64,000 nucleotides of DNA. It comes from Rariglobus hedericola (GTDB lineage: Bacteria > Verrucomicrobiota > Verrucomicrobiia > Opitutales > Opitutaceae). A program made the translations under genes and the position numbers. Below the pieces are notes generated by a model that saw only the letters and a program-made list of their open reading frames with translations, was not told the origin of the DNA and ran no database searches. Shown here one piece after another: positions 51,761-62,891 of this stretch. The DNA lies in contig NZ_VMBG01000001.1 of NCBI RefSeq assembly GCF_007559335.1, positions 620,001 through 684,000 of the forward strand, written 5' to 3'. Numbering within the stretch: the stretch's first letter is position 1; each line of letters starts with the position of its first letter.

Positions 51761-54700
51761 GCCTCCGTTTACTTATTACCCGCTGCCGCGACGGTTCGTC
51801 ATACAGCACGGTAACTTTGCCGTCATGCAATAGTTCCCGTGTATGACGGGTGGCGCCGCTATAAACCCCCTTTTCCTGTTTTTTCAGCAGCGTGATGTCA
51901 CGTGCAGTAATTCCTCCGGATACACTGCCATCTTTCTCTAAAACAAATACACCGCTGAATGACATCAGTTTATCCGCAACGCTTCCCGTGGCCATTTCGC
52001 TGTGACAGCTACGCTCTCCAACCAATGACCAAATAAGAGCCAGCTTGTGTTTCGCCAACACTCCCAGCAACTGGGCTCGATCTACTAGGCAAGGCGGTGT
52101 GCTAGACCTCGGTGCTTGCCGTGGGGCAAAGACGACTACCTTCCCGTTCGCATCGGAGAATGTGAAGTCGTTCCCTGTCCATTTAACACCTAACAACCCC
52201 GCCAACTGCGGGGATGGAACTGAGGCCGACGTATCACCTTCTGAGTATTCGGCTACCGTGTGCACAAAACCGGCAGGGAACTCTCCCCCAAACTTTTTTT
52301 GAGCTGCGCACGCTTCACGAACGCGGTCAAAACGCGAAGACCACGGATATTCACCAAGCCCTTCACTACCGAACTGCGGAACTTGGACGCCGTCGCCCCA
52401 GAAATGCATTTTCTGGAGGAACTTCACTCGCTGGGCCAACTCCGCTTTCGGAACTAACCACGAGCGGAAATGCATAAACTGATGGCAGCTTCCCTTGTCG
52501 CTCGTTCTCGGCGGATATGATTCCGGTTCATCCCAACTGATCCATGCGTTCAGCAAAAGCGCGGGATGCACGAAGCCGGGCGCGGATGGCAACGATAGCA
52601 TTTCACCAGGGTTTTCGGGTAATGTGGCGACCCATTTCGACGGATTCTTTACGAGGGTTGGCTCTGCAAACGGATCCGCGCTGCCTTTCCACCATTCATT
52701 CTTTGTCTCAGCTTCGGGTTCTTTGGCTGCCACCGGATCCCGCAGAGGTTGGGCCGGATCAAAGTTACGCGAGTATAATTGCCATGCTCCTTCGAATTTC
52801 TCCGGAGAATCGTCCCACTGGCGCCCAAAATGGAAATGGTCCGAAGCATATCCTTCGAGTTCATGAAGCGCGATCCACTGGTATTTCTTGCTGATCCGTT
52901 CCTGCTTAGTGTCCTCGTCGGCGCTTCGACCTCGATAAGGCAGATTACGCTCATACTCGACGAAACGTTCGGGCGTCCAGCCGAGTTCCACAATCCGCTG
53001 GAGAGTCCATGCTCTGGCCACGAGTCCTTTGAACGCCCGACGCTTTTCCTTCGACGGGTATGGTCGGTTTCGCCGCACGTTCAGCCAATGATGCATGTGC
53101 GACTCCATGACATAACGGCCAAAGTCACCGTATCCTCCAACTCCGTTGCCGTATTCTGGCTCAATCGAAGAAACGATAGTGTGCCAGCCATCCGGTCTTC
53201 CAAACGCCCTAGCCTTCTTCTCAGACCAGATCTTCGGCCAGCTCGAACGATAGGGCGGACTATAGTCTGCGTGCGAAACCCCAGGAGGAAGGCATTGTAA
53301 GTTCCGGGCGCACTCCATGACGGTAAATGCAAAGTCGCGCTGTAGCACATGTGGGGGCACCTGCTTCGCGGCGAATACTCGTTTCCATACCACCTTCGCT
53401 AACACGGAGAGTTTTTCCGGATCTTTTTCGCGCACAGCCACTCCCGCCGCTACTGCGAACACCCGCTCGACGACATAAGAATCGTCGATCGCGTAAAACG
53501 CCTCAATCAGCTTCGCCGCCAATTCGCTACGTCCGGTCACAACGCGTATCGCAGCTAGTGTTGCGCGGCGCCGGAACCTGCGATCATTCGAACTGAAGAA
53601 CCAACAGAGAAGTGTGGAGACGAGAGTAGCCTGTTCATTAGACAGGCGCGATGAATCAACAGTAAATAGCCATCGAATGAAGGTTGTTGGCATCGATGTC
53701 TCGCCGTAATCCGCCAGTTGCTGGCTGGTCGGAATAGTCCATTCGAGTTCCCTCTGCCACAGGGGGAGTTCGCGTAACCAGCGATCAATGAATTCGGCAT
53801 TAAACGGATGCCCAGTTACCCCTGCCGTCCGAATAAGCACCGCAAGCACAGACTCCTCTGTCAGTTCGACTCGAGCTTTTGCCATTAAGGCATGGGAATT
53901 CGGCGTGAAGCTGGTTGGACTACGCCAAGGCACCGATGCGAGGAAGTCCTCCAGCAAGGCCTCACGTATTTTTCTGCCGTTAACGACACTCGCCAATTCC
54001 ATTTTAAACTTTTCCGGAAGTAAAATTGCCAGCGCTTTAAGCAAGCCGCGATGAGCGTAGTAACCTTCGTATGTTCGCCAGTAGGCAATGAGCCCACGAG
54101 TTTTCCAGTTTTGGACCAATTGAGGGAGGCTTTTCACCCCCGCCAATAGGCGCCCAGCAACGAAGTAGTCCGAAAAACGCTCGTAGGCAAAGCGCACCCG
54201 CACCTCAGAAGTTCTAGTCGCGTAATCGTAGTGGCCGACTTCCGTCACCAATCCGCTTGAACAGAGATGATGAAACAATGAGCGGCTGAGAGGCCGACCA
54301 GGAAACAACGCGTCTATTTTAGCGCGAGCCGTCGTAATTGGCACCGGTTGGCCTTCAGCATCGGCGACCAATGTCGCCAAGATATTCACAGCCTCGTGCG
54401 TGACGTCCGATGGACAGTCGATCGTATCCTTCAGCAAATTCGCAGTTCTCGTGATACGCTTGCGCATCACGACATCCAAAGTGATTGGACCTGCCGGCAC
54501 CGAAGAGTTCTCGAAAGCCTCGCAAAAAGTTTTCAGAAAAAGCGGATTCTGAAACTCGGCGAGCAGTGGAGGAAGATCGCGCGCTCTCACGCCATAAGCC
54601 GCGAAATATCTAGCTGTCGCCTCAAACGTCGTGTCGCCAAAACCATAATGCTTTGAAAAGGCCCACGCTGAATCCTGTTGGCGAGCGATAGTCGCTGGGA

Positions 54701-56105
54701 GACAGATCGGGCCAAAATCACTGCGGCAACTCACAATCAAGCGCACATGGGGCCAAGCATCGATGCGGTTGGAAAACGCTGCAAGATGGCTAAACCACAC
54801 CGCGCGTTCCGGCGATTCATTGATTGCATCAATGACCAGAAGCGCCGGCAGCCCTCGGACTTCGCCCGCGTGGTTCAATGCGGCCAAAAGATCGTCGGCG
54901 TCGCCTTTCCATCCTAAGCGTGCAACCAGCTGACTCCAAGGCTCCGCTGATGTCGTGAAAAACTCACCGAGCAGAAATAACGCAGTCTGCCCCCGCGCCC
55001 CGCACTCCTCCACGAGGCGTGCCAGAAGGTGGCTCTTCCCCGTCCCAGCCTCGCCAGTTACGAGCAGCCGTCGGCGATCAGCCGCAATGTGGTCGTCGAT
55101 GAACTGTCGGAAGTCATATATGGCCCCTATCGCCTTATCGAGTTCGTGCTGTCGAAACCCTAGTTGCTCTTCGGGACGCGGCTGATACGAGCCGTCCGCT
55201 GGCCGTGCTGGGGCGGGCATTTTCTTTGCCTCTTCCTTTGCCAGCCGCACTGCTTCGGAAAACTTGATGACGGCTTCCTGCATTCGCTCAGCGGCCAATC
55301 GGGCTGCGTCCATCGGAGGAAGCGATTCACCGTCACCCAGCCTAGAAAGATTTTCTTCTGCGGCTTTGGCCATGACATTAAAAGGCGCCTTCAACAAACC
55401 GACAAACTCCTTGGGCGGCGGATACTCCGTTGCCTTGCGCATCGCTTTCCAGACTTCCCGTGCCTGTTGATAAAAGCGGGTTATGTGTCGGGGATCGCGA
55501 GCCAGTGCTGACAGCACGTCTTGCACTTGAACCCGCACATGCTGTTTGGGTGTGTAGCGGGTATCTAGGGCGTTCCGTGCCTCTTGATTACGCGCGGACA
55601 GCCACTTCTCGTCGAATTGCGGACATCCAAACCAATACGCTGCTCGTCCGGCATGACGACTTACCGTCAGCATCCCCGTCAGCTCTGACGCTCCCCACCA
55701 AATGAGTTGCAGCGAGGGGCGCTTGCCCCGAGCTGCGTTTTGTAGTGCTTTCCATTTTTTTGCGGTGCTTGGGTTCAGATCAAGCGGCACCGCTACATAA
55801 TAAACTTTCAGAGTCGGGTGATTTTCACGCGCCCGCTGGATCGATTCGGCGATTTGCTTCCATTGCGGATCGCGCAGTTGGGGAAAAAACTTTGCCTGTA
55901 GGCCCACTGTTTTTTTCGAAGTATCCACGAAATATGCTTCTACACCACCATCTCCCCCCGCGCCGTCGATTCGGATCATGCTTTGGGGATTCCCCATTTC
56001 CTCCCGAAACAAACTGACACACAACTCTTCGAATCCGCTATGTCGCGTGCCTTTGACCGGACGAATTAATTGGTAGTCGATTGGGGCGGACGCGAGAGCA
56101 GGCAT
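51747..56105 (-). CDS. Avs-like STAND NTPase with N-terminal nuclease-like domain (probable anti-phage defence)
   Basis: A 1,452-residue protein. Residues 20-75 look like a restriction-type nuclease fold (GTRHSGFEELCVSLF, then GAGGDGGVEAYF with Asp52 and GLQAKFF giving QxK at 70-72). There is a WFGCPQFDEKWLS and LDTRYTPKQHV linker, then a STAND NTPase core with Walker A VTGEAGTGKSHLL (351-358), Walker B ALLVIDAINES (421-431) and LIVSCRSDF. The remaining 800 or so residues have no domain I can name; they are helical-looking and probably sense a phage protein. This order matches Avs-type immunity proteins. The gene has lower GC than its flanks, stands alone between mutS and a VOC gene, and overlaps the mutS 3' end. 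Confidence 0.72.
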   Translation of the reverse strand: MPALASAPIDYQLIRPVKGTRHSGFEELCVSLFREEMGNPQSMIRIDGAGGDGGVEAYFVDTSKKTVGLQAKFFPQLRDPQWKQIAESIQRARENHPTLKVYYVAVPLDLNPSTAKKWKALQNAARGKRPSLQLIWWGASELTGMLTVSRHAGRAAYWFGCPQFDEKWLSARNQEARNALDTRYTPKQHVRVQVQDVLSALARDPRHITRFYQQAREVWKAMRKATEYPPPKEFVGLLKAPFNVMAKAAEENLSRLGDGESLPPMDAARLAAERMQEAVIKFSEAVRLAKEEAKKMPAPARPADGSYQPRPEEQLGFRQHELDKAIGAIYDFRQFIDDHIAADRRRLLVTGEAGTGKSHLLARLVEECGARGQTALFLLGEFFTTSAEPWSQLVARLGWKGDADDLLAALNHAGEVRGLPALLVIDAINESPERAVWFSHLAAFSNRIDAWPHVRLIVSCRSDFGPICLPATIARQQDSAWAFSKHYGFGDTTFEATARYFAAYGVRARDLPPLLAEFQNPLFLKTFCEAFENSSVPAGPITLDVVMRKRITRTANLLKDTIDCPSDVTHEAVNILATLVADAEGQPVPITTARAKIDALFPGRPLSRSLFHHLCSSGLVTEVGHYDYATRTSEVRVRFAYERFSDYFVAGRLLAGVKSLPQLVQNWKTRGLIAYWRTYEGYYAHRGLLKALAILLPEKFKMELASVVNGRKIREALLEDFLASVPWRSPTSFTPNSHALMAKARVELTEESVLAVLIRTAGVTGHPFNAEFIDRWLRELPLWQRELEWTIPTSQQLADYGETSMPTTFIRWLFTVDSSRLSNEQATLVSTLLCWFFSSNDRRFRRRATLAAIRVVTGRSELAAKLIEAFYAIDDSYVVERVFAVAAGVAVREKDPEKLSVLAKVVWKRVFAAKQVPPHVLQRDFAFTVMECARNLQCLPPGVSHADYSPPYRSSWPKIWSEKKARAFGRPDGWHTIVSSIEPEYGNGVGGYGDFGRYVMESHMHHWLNVRRNRPYPSKEKRRAFKGLVARAWTLQRIVELGWTPERFVEYERNLPYRGRSADEDTKQERISKKYQWIALHELEGYASDHFHFGRQWDDSPEKFEGAWQLYSRNFDPAQPLRDPVAAKEPEAETKNEWWKGSADPFAEPTLVKNPSKWVATLPENPGEMLSLPSAPGFVHPALLLNAWISWDEPESYPPRTSDKGSCHQFMHFRSWLVPKAELAQRVKFLQKMHFWGDGVQVPQFGSEGLGEYPWSSRFDRVREACAAQKKFGGEFPAGFVHTVAEYSEGDTSASVPSPQLAGLLGVKWTGNDFTFSDANGKVVVFAPRQAPRSSTPPCLVDRAQLLGVLAKHKLALIWSLVGERSCHSEMATGSVADKLMSFSGVFVLEKDGSVSGGITARDITLLKKQEKGVYSGATRHTRELLHDGKVTVLYDEPSRQRVISKRRPKAG

Positions 56106-56210
56106 ATAAATCAACTAGACGTTCAGACGTTTCCCGCAACCCATTGGTTAGGTGTTACCACCGTTCCGTCGAACCCGGCACAATTACAGATGTCTCGATC
56201 AAATATCCCC

Positions 56211-56696
56211 ATGAACAAAACCATCCCCAAAAACACCATCTGCCTCTGGTTCGACAAGGACGCCGAAGCGGCCGCGCGGTTTTACGCGGCGACCTTTCCC
56301 GACAGCAAAGTGACCGGCGTGCACAAGGCGCCGAGCGACTATCCCTCGGGCAAGGCGGGTGACGTCCTCACCGTCGAATTCACCGTCCTCGGCATTCCCT
56401 GCATCGGCCTGAACGGCGGCCCCATCTTCCCGCACAGCGAAGCCTTCTCCTTCCAAATCGCGACGGACACCCAGGAGGAAACCGACCGCTATTGGAACGC
56501 CATCGTAGGCAACGGCGGACAAGAAAGCCAATGCGGCTGGTGCAAAGACAAGTGGGGCCTCAACTGGCAGATCACTCCCCGCACCCTCACCGAGGCGATG
56601 GCCGCAGGAGGTGCAGAAGCCAAACGCGCCTTCGAAGCGATGATGGAGATGGGCAAGATCGACATCGCCAAAATCAACGCCGCCCGCCGCGGCTGA
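56211..56696 (+). CDS. VOC superfamily protein, PhnB-like
   Basis: Small glyoxalase-fold protein of unknown substrate. The 161-residue protein begins MNKTIPKNTICLWFDKDAEAAARFYAATFPDSK, the PhnB-like opening, and has VLTVEFTVLGIPCIGLNGGPIF, FSFQIATDTQEETDRYWNAI, GWCKDKWGLNWQITP. It ends with an extra AMMEMGKIDIAKINAARRG. The family includes 3-demethylubiquinone-9 methyltransferase-like and PhnB proteins, most of unknown activity. A Met seven codons upstream (56190) is an alternative start. Divergent from the STAND gene. Confidence 0.8.
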   Translation: MNKTIPKNTICLWFDKDAEAAARFYAATFPDSKVTGVHKAPSDYPSGKAGDVLTVEFTVLGIPCIGLNGGPIFPHSEAFSFQIATDTQEETDRYWNAIVGNGGQESQCGWCKDKWGLNWQITPRTLTEAMAAGGAEAKRAFEAMMEMGKIDIAKINAARRG

Positions 56697-56706
56697 TTCC
56701 CGATCC

Positions 56707-56811
56707 TAAACGCAAAGACGCGAAGTCGCTAAGACGGATCGATCCAAGGGTCCGGATATAAACACTTGGTTTGCTGGCTCCGAACTTCGCGCCTTCGCGT
56801 CTTTGCGTTTA
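56707..56811. repeat. Inverted repeat of the ACGCAAAGACGCGAAG type
   Basis: Arms 56707-56725 and 56793-56811 are a perfect 19-bp inverted match (TAAACGCAAAGACGCGAAG). It nearly fills the 154-base gap between the convergent VOC and aminotransferase genes. The inner part has looser repeat pieces (TCGCTAAG, AACTTCGCGC). No T-run. Confidence 0.75.
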
Positions 56812-56850
56812 ACTCCGACTTCCGGCAAATCTGTCGAAGCAGTGGCAACT

Positions 56851-58116
56851 TTATGCGAACTGCTTGGCCACGCCGACGAAACGACGGGCGGCTTCAATCA
56901 AGTCGGTCTCGTTCAGCACACCAAAGCTCAGGCGGATAAAATTTTTGGGCGCGTCGTCGCCGAAGCAGAGGTCGCCAGGCACGTAGAGCACACCGGCCTT
57001 CACGCAGGCGTGGCAGAACGCCGAATCCATGCCGGTGTCCAAGCCCGCCGGAGCGGTGAGCCACAGGTAAAGGCCGCCGCCCGGCACGGCCCAGCTCCAG
57101 CCGAGCGCAGGGAGACCGCCGGCGGTCAGCGCACCGTGGAGCGCGCGCATCTTGCGCTGGTAGCCGGGACGGATCACCGCGAGCTGCGCATCGAGTCCGC
57201 CTTCGGAGAGGATCTGCTCGAAGAGCGCCTGGTTATAGTTGGCCGTGCCGAAATCGTGATGGCCTTTCACGTGAAGCATTTTGGCGAGCAACGCGCTGTC
57301 GCTGCTGGTGCCGTAGCCGACCTTCAGGCCGCTCGCGAAGGGCTTGGTGAGCGTGGACAGGTAGAGCTTGGGAAACGCAGCCCACGACGGGAGACTCAGC
57401 ACACTGCGCGCGGCATGCGGCTGGTTGTAGTAAAGTTCCCGATACGCGGCATCCTCGACCACCGGCACGATCACACCGGCTTGGGTCAGGACGTCGGCGA
57501 TGGCGTTTTTCTCGGACTCGTCGAGACTGCGCGCCGAGGGGTTGGAAAAGTAGCTGACGAAATAAACCGCCTTCACCCGCTTGAGCTCGCCGCGCGTGCG
57601 CAGGGTTTCGAGCAACGCAGACAAGCCCGCGGCATCAATGCGTCCGTCGGCATCGACCGGCATGGAGCGCGCCTGCACGCCGAGACCGACGAGCATCTCC
57701 AGATAGACGAAGTAGCTGGGGCGATCCACCAGCACGATGTCACCCGGATCACAGAGCACCTGCATGGCGAGATAGAGCGCCTGCTGGGAACCGTTGGTGA
57801 CGAAGAAATTCTTACGGACCGTGTCGGCATCGGGCGGCGTCTCCAACGAGAGCAGACGGTCGGCGAGCAACGCACGCAGTTTCGGACGGCCTTGATTGGT
57901 GCCGTATTGCAGGTATTCGGGCTCGCCGGCGCGCTTCGCCAGTGCCGTGACCGCCGCCTGGACTGCGGGGACGGGCAGCGTCTGATTGTCGGTAAAGCCG
58001 GCGGCCAGCGACAACAGTTTCGGGTTCTCCAGCATCAGCGTCATCAAGCGCGCAATGGTCGGAGGCTGGGAGCGTTCGCCCAGGGCGGAGTAATTGATCG
58101 AGACAGGGGAAGACAT
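56851..58116 (-). CDS. PLP-dependent aminotransferase, class I/II fold
   Basis: Amino-group transfer with pyridoxal phosphate; similar to the aminotransferase half of MocR-type proteins or to 2-aminoadipate/aromatic transaminases, but with no HTH domain. The 421-residue protein has NGSQQALYLAMQVLCDPGD (PLP loop), VYFVSYFSNPSARSLDE (NPxG-like region), EDAAYREL, the probable PLP Lys in LYLSTLTKPFASGLKVGY and GGGLYLWLTAP near the end with the C-terminal Arg in IRLSFG. The substrate cannot be named. It is convergent with the VOC gene. Confidence 0.82.
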   Translation of the reverse strand: MSSPVSINYSALGERSQPPTIARLMTLMLENPKLLSLAAGFTDNQTLPVPAVQAAVTALAKRAGEPEYLQYGTNQGRPKLRALLADRLLSLETPPDADTVRKNFFVTNGSQQALYLAMQVLCDPGDIVLVDRPSYFVYLEMLVGLGVQARSMPVDADGRIDAAGLSALLETLRTRGELKRVKAVYFVSYFSNPSARSLDESEKNAIADVLTQAGVIVPVVEDAAYRELYYNQPHAARSVLSLPSWAAFPKLYLSTLTKPFASGLKVGYGTSSDSALLAKMLHVKGHHDFGTANYNQALFEQILSEGGLDAQLAVIRPGYQRKMRALHGALTAGGLPALGWSWAVPGGGLYLWLTAPAGLDTGMDSAFCHACVKAGVLYVPGDLCFGDDAPKNFIRLSFGVLNETDLIEAARRFVGVAKQFA

Positions 58117-58146
58117 GGGCGGTGCGAAGCGTTATTTCGGATAAAT

Positions 58147-58182
58147 AAAAAGGCGCGGAGAAAAAATCTCCGCGCCTTTTTT
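58147..58182. terminator. Bidirectional terminator after ftsH
   Basis: A 10-bp stem (GGCGCGGAGA/TCTCCGCGCC, 58152-58161 and 58167-58176) flanked by AAAAA on the left and TTTTTT on the right. It is placed to stop ftsH on the minus strand, 20 bases after its stop codon. Confidence 0.9.
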
Positions 58183-58201
58183 AAACACGCGAACCTGAAG
58201 T

Positions 58202-60214
<2,013 letters not shown>

Positions 60215-60259
60215 TGCAATAGGGACTAGGGAAGAACCGTGCGGGTTCCCTTGGATAAG

Positions 60260-61339
60260 TCAATTGGTGGCCCCGAGGTTATTGAGGGGTGTCTCGGGCG
60301 GATCAACGGGAAGTTTCTCCTCGAACAACAAAACTCCTTTTCGCAGCACTGCAAATCCGCCGCGCCCCAAACTGAAACGGGTGAAACTCCCCTTCTCCAC
60401 CGCGGCGAGCAACGTGTTGAAACCCTGCCGCGACAGGTCACCGATGTCGCGCTGGCCCGCCAACCAACGGTGCAAGGCGCGGCGCACGACGGCGCGGGGC
60501 TTGTCCTTGAGGACCTTCACGTCGAGACATCGCCCATCGGCCGACACCGGCGACAACGCGTCCACCCAGGCCTCCAGCGCAACGTCATCCTCCTCGATGA
60601 GCTCGCGGGAGAGCGCTGCACCAGCGAGCGCATCGCGACCTTCGGCGGCGGCGATCCAGTGCGGGAGCGCCTCGTGGCGGATGCGGTTGCGGAAATAATC
60701 CGCCGTTTCGTTGCTGGCATCCTCACGCCACACCGCGCCCGCCGCGGTCAAGGCCTCGATGATCACCTGTTTTTTCAAAGCCAGCAGCGGGCGCACATGC
60801 ACGCGCCCTTCCGGCATCACGTGAACGGGACGCGGAGCAGCCAACCCGGCGCTGCCACTGCCGCGAGCGAGCCGCATGAGCAGCGTCTCCGCGATGTCGT
60901 CCTGCTGATGCCCAAACCAAAGCGCACGAATACGGCGACGGCCCAGTTCGCGCTGGAAAAACGCGAAGCGCGCCGTCCGCGACTCGGCCTCGCTGGCGCC
61001 TTTGCGAGATTTCGTCCAGCTGCCTGTCACGAACCGCACGCCCAGCCCGAGGCACACGCGTTCGCAAAATTTCGCATCCGCCGTCGAGGCCCGCCCGCGC
61101 AGCCGATGATCAAAGTGCAACGCGACCAGCTTGGCGCGCCGCTCGGGCCAGTGAGCCCAGATTAAAAGCAACAGTGCAAGAGAATCGGCTCCACCCGAGA
61201 AGGCGACGCCCCACGATGCCGCCGCGTCATCGTGGTTATGCGCCCACTTCACTGTCGCCGGATGCAATGCGGCGCGGGGCACGCGCGTCGCCAACTCTGC
61301 GGCAACGCGCGGCCAATCAGTCTTAAGGGTGCGAGGCAT
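60260..61339 (-). CDS. tilS: tRNA(Ile)-lysidine synthase TilS
   Basis: Converts C34 of tRNA-Ile(CAU) to lysidine, needed for AUA decoding. The 359-residue protein has the PP-loop VAFSGGADSLALLLL (SGGxDS), the LVALHFDHRLRG region, ARFAFFQRELGRRRIRALWFGHQQDDIAET, and LMRLARGSG. The C-terminal part has LAGQRDIGDLSRQGFNTLL. This is a shorter version than the E. coli 430-residue enzyme; the C-terminal domain is reduced. It is between serS (27 bases upstream) and ftsH on the same strand. Confidence 0.9.
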   Translation of the reverse strand: MPRTLKTDWPRVAAELATRVPRAALHPATVKWAHNHDDAAASWGVAFSGGADSLALLLLIWAHWPERRAKLVALHFDHRLRGRASTADAKFCERVCLGLGVRFVTGSWTKSRKGASEAESRTARFAFFQRELGRRRIRALWFGHQQDDIAETLLMRLARGSGSAGLAAPRPVHVMPEGRVHVRPLLALKKQVIIEALTAAGAVWREDASNETADYFRNRIRHEALPHWIAAAEGRDALAGAALSRELIEEDDVALEAWVDALSPVSADGRCLDVKVLKDKPRAVVRRALHRWLAGQRDIGDLSRQGFNTLLAAVEKGSFTRFSLGRGGFAVLRKGVLLFEEKLPVDPPETPLNNLGATN

Positions 61340-61366
61340 GTTTCAAACAGACGGCCTCGCAGCCGT

Positions 61367-62635
61367 TCAGGCAAACGTCAGGTATTCCTTGCCGAAGAAC
61401 GGCACGAGCGCGGCGGGAATTTTAACGCGTCCATCGGCCTGCAGGTTGTTTTCCAAGAGCGCGGCGAGCACGCGGGGCACGGCGAGACCGGAGCCATTGA
61501 GCGTGTGAACCAGCTCGGGCTTGCCGTCTTTGCCACGGAAACGGATCTGGGCGCGACGGGCCTGGAACGTTTCGAAGTTCGAGCAGCTCGACACTTCCAA
61601 CCAACGCTTCTGGCCGGCCGACCAGACCTCGATGTCGAACTTCTTGGCCTGCGAAAAACCGAGGTCGCCACCGCACATCAGTAGCACGCGATAAGGCAGT
61701 CCGAGGAGTTGCAGCAGGTGTTCGGCGTCGCCGCGCAACGCATCGAGTTCGTCGTAGCTGGTCGACGGATGAACCCACTTCAGGAGCTCGACCTTGTCGA
61801 ACTGGTGCAGGCGGTTGAGGCCGCGCACATCCTTGCCGTAGCTGCCCGCTTCACGACGGAAGCAAGGCGTGTAGGCACAACGCTTCACGGGCAGCGCGGT
61901 TTCGTCGATAATCTCGTCGCGAAAGAAATTCGTGAGCGGCACCTCGGCGGTGGGCACGGCGTAGAAACCGTCGGCGACGGCTTCATACATCTGGCCTTCC
62001 TTGTCGGGCAGCTGGCCGGTCGCCGTGGCGCTGGCGGCGTTGACGAAGATCGGCGGGTTAACCTCCACGTAGCCGGCCTTGCCATTCTCATCCAAAAAGA
62101 AATGGAGCAGCGCACGCACGATCTTCGCACCGTCACCGATGTAGAACGGGAAGCCTGCGCCGGTGACCTTGGAGCCGCGGGCGAAGTCGAAGAGTTTCTC
62201 GAAGCCGGCGATCTCCCAGTGTGCCTTCGCGTCGGGCGAAAGCGTGGCAATGTCGCCCCAGGTCGAGAACGTCACGTTTTCCTCGGGCGTGCGGCCTTCG
62301 GGAACGGATGCGTGCGGGAGGTTGGGCAGCGTCATCATGAGCTGTTTCAACTTATCCTCGGTGTCCTTCAGGCTGAGTTCGCCTTCCTTCACCTGGGCCG
62401 ACACGGCCTTCATCTCGGCGACCTTGGCGATGAACTCGGGGGAACCCTTGGGCAGCTTCACCATCTCGGCATTGGCGGCCTTTTGGGCACCGCGCAGGCT
62501 CTCGACCTGCTGAAGCTGGATTCGCCACGCGCTGTCCAGCGCAACGATGGCATCGAGATCGACGTCGAGATGTTTTTTGGCAATCGCCGCACGGACTAAG
62601 TCGGGCGATTCACGAAGGAGCTTGGGATCGAGCAT
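61367..62635 (-). CDS. serS: Seryl-tRNA synthetase
   Basis: Charges tRNA-Ser and tRNA-Sec with serine. The 422-residue protein has the N-terminal antiparallel coiled coil (VAALDSAWRIQLQQVESL onward to about residue 100). It continues with motif 2 AYTPCFRREAGSYGKDVRGLNRLHQFDKVELL, FDIEVWSAGQKRWLEVSSCSNFETFQARR and motif 3 HTLNGSGLAVPRVLAALLEN. Length is normal. It heads a serS-tilS-ftsH transcript on the minus strand. It is divergent from the SGNH-like gene with 256 bases between, in which I see no other gene. Confidence 0.95.
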   Translation of the reverse strand: MLDPKLLRESPDLVRAAIAKKHLDVDLDAIVALDSAWRIQLQQVESLRGAQKAANAEMVKLPKGSPEFIAKVAEMKAVSAQVKEGELSLKDTEDKLKQLMMTLPNLPHASVPEGRTPEENVTFSTWGDIATLSPDAKAHWEIAGFEKLFDFARGSKVTGAGFPFYIGDGAKIVRALLHFFLDENGKAGYVEVNPPIFVNAASATATGQLPDKEGQMYEAVADGFYAVPTAEVPLTNFFRDEIIDETALPVKRCAYTPCFRREAGSYGKDVRGLNRLHQFDKVELLKWVHPSTSYDELDALRGDAEHLLQLLGLPYRVLLMCGGDLGFSQAKKFDIEVWSAGQKRWLEVSSCSNFETFQARRAQIRFRGKDGKPELVHTLNGSGLAVPRVLAALLENNLQADGRVKIPAALVPFFGKEYLTFA

Positions 62636-62891
62636 GGCGGGTGTCTTAAATGCGAACTATCGCGGTCCGCTCATGAACGCAGCAAGTGGAAAGTAGTTGG
62701 GGCGGCGGCCTCCCCAAGACCTAAAGAATAAGCCTTGCATCGCTTCCACCACTCTAGCGGCATAATTGTTTAACTTCGATGTCCCGACTTCGTTCGCCTC
62801 TTTTTCATCCCAACGCCGGACTTTGTCCGGCCCTGTCCACCCCTATGGACCTGAAGCGGATCTGAGCAGGCTGAGACCGCGTTAATTGCTC

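Noticed and set aside
58147-58182. Mobile-element repeat after ftsH
   Set aside because: Short GC stem with A- and T-runs is a plain bidirectional terminator.
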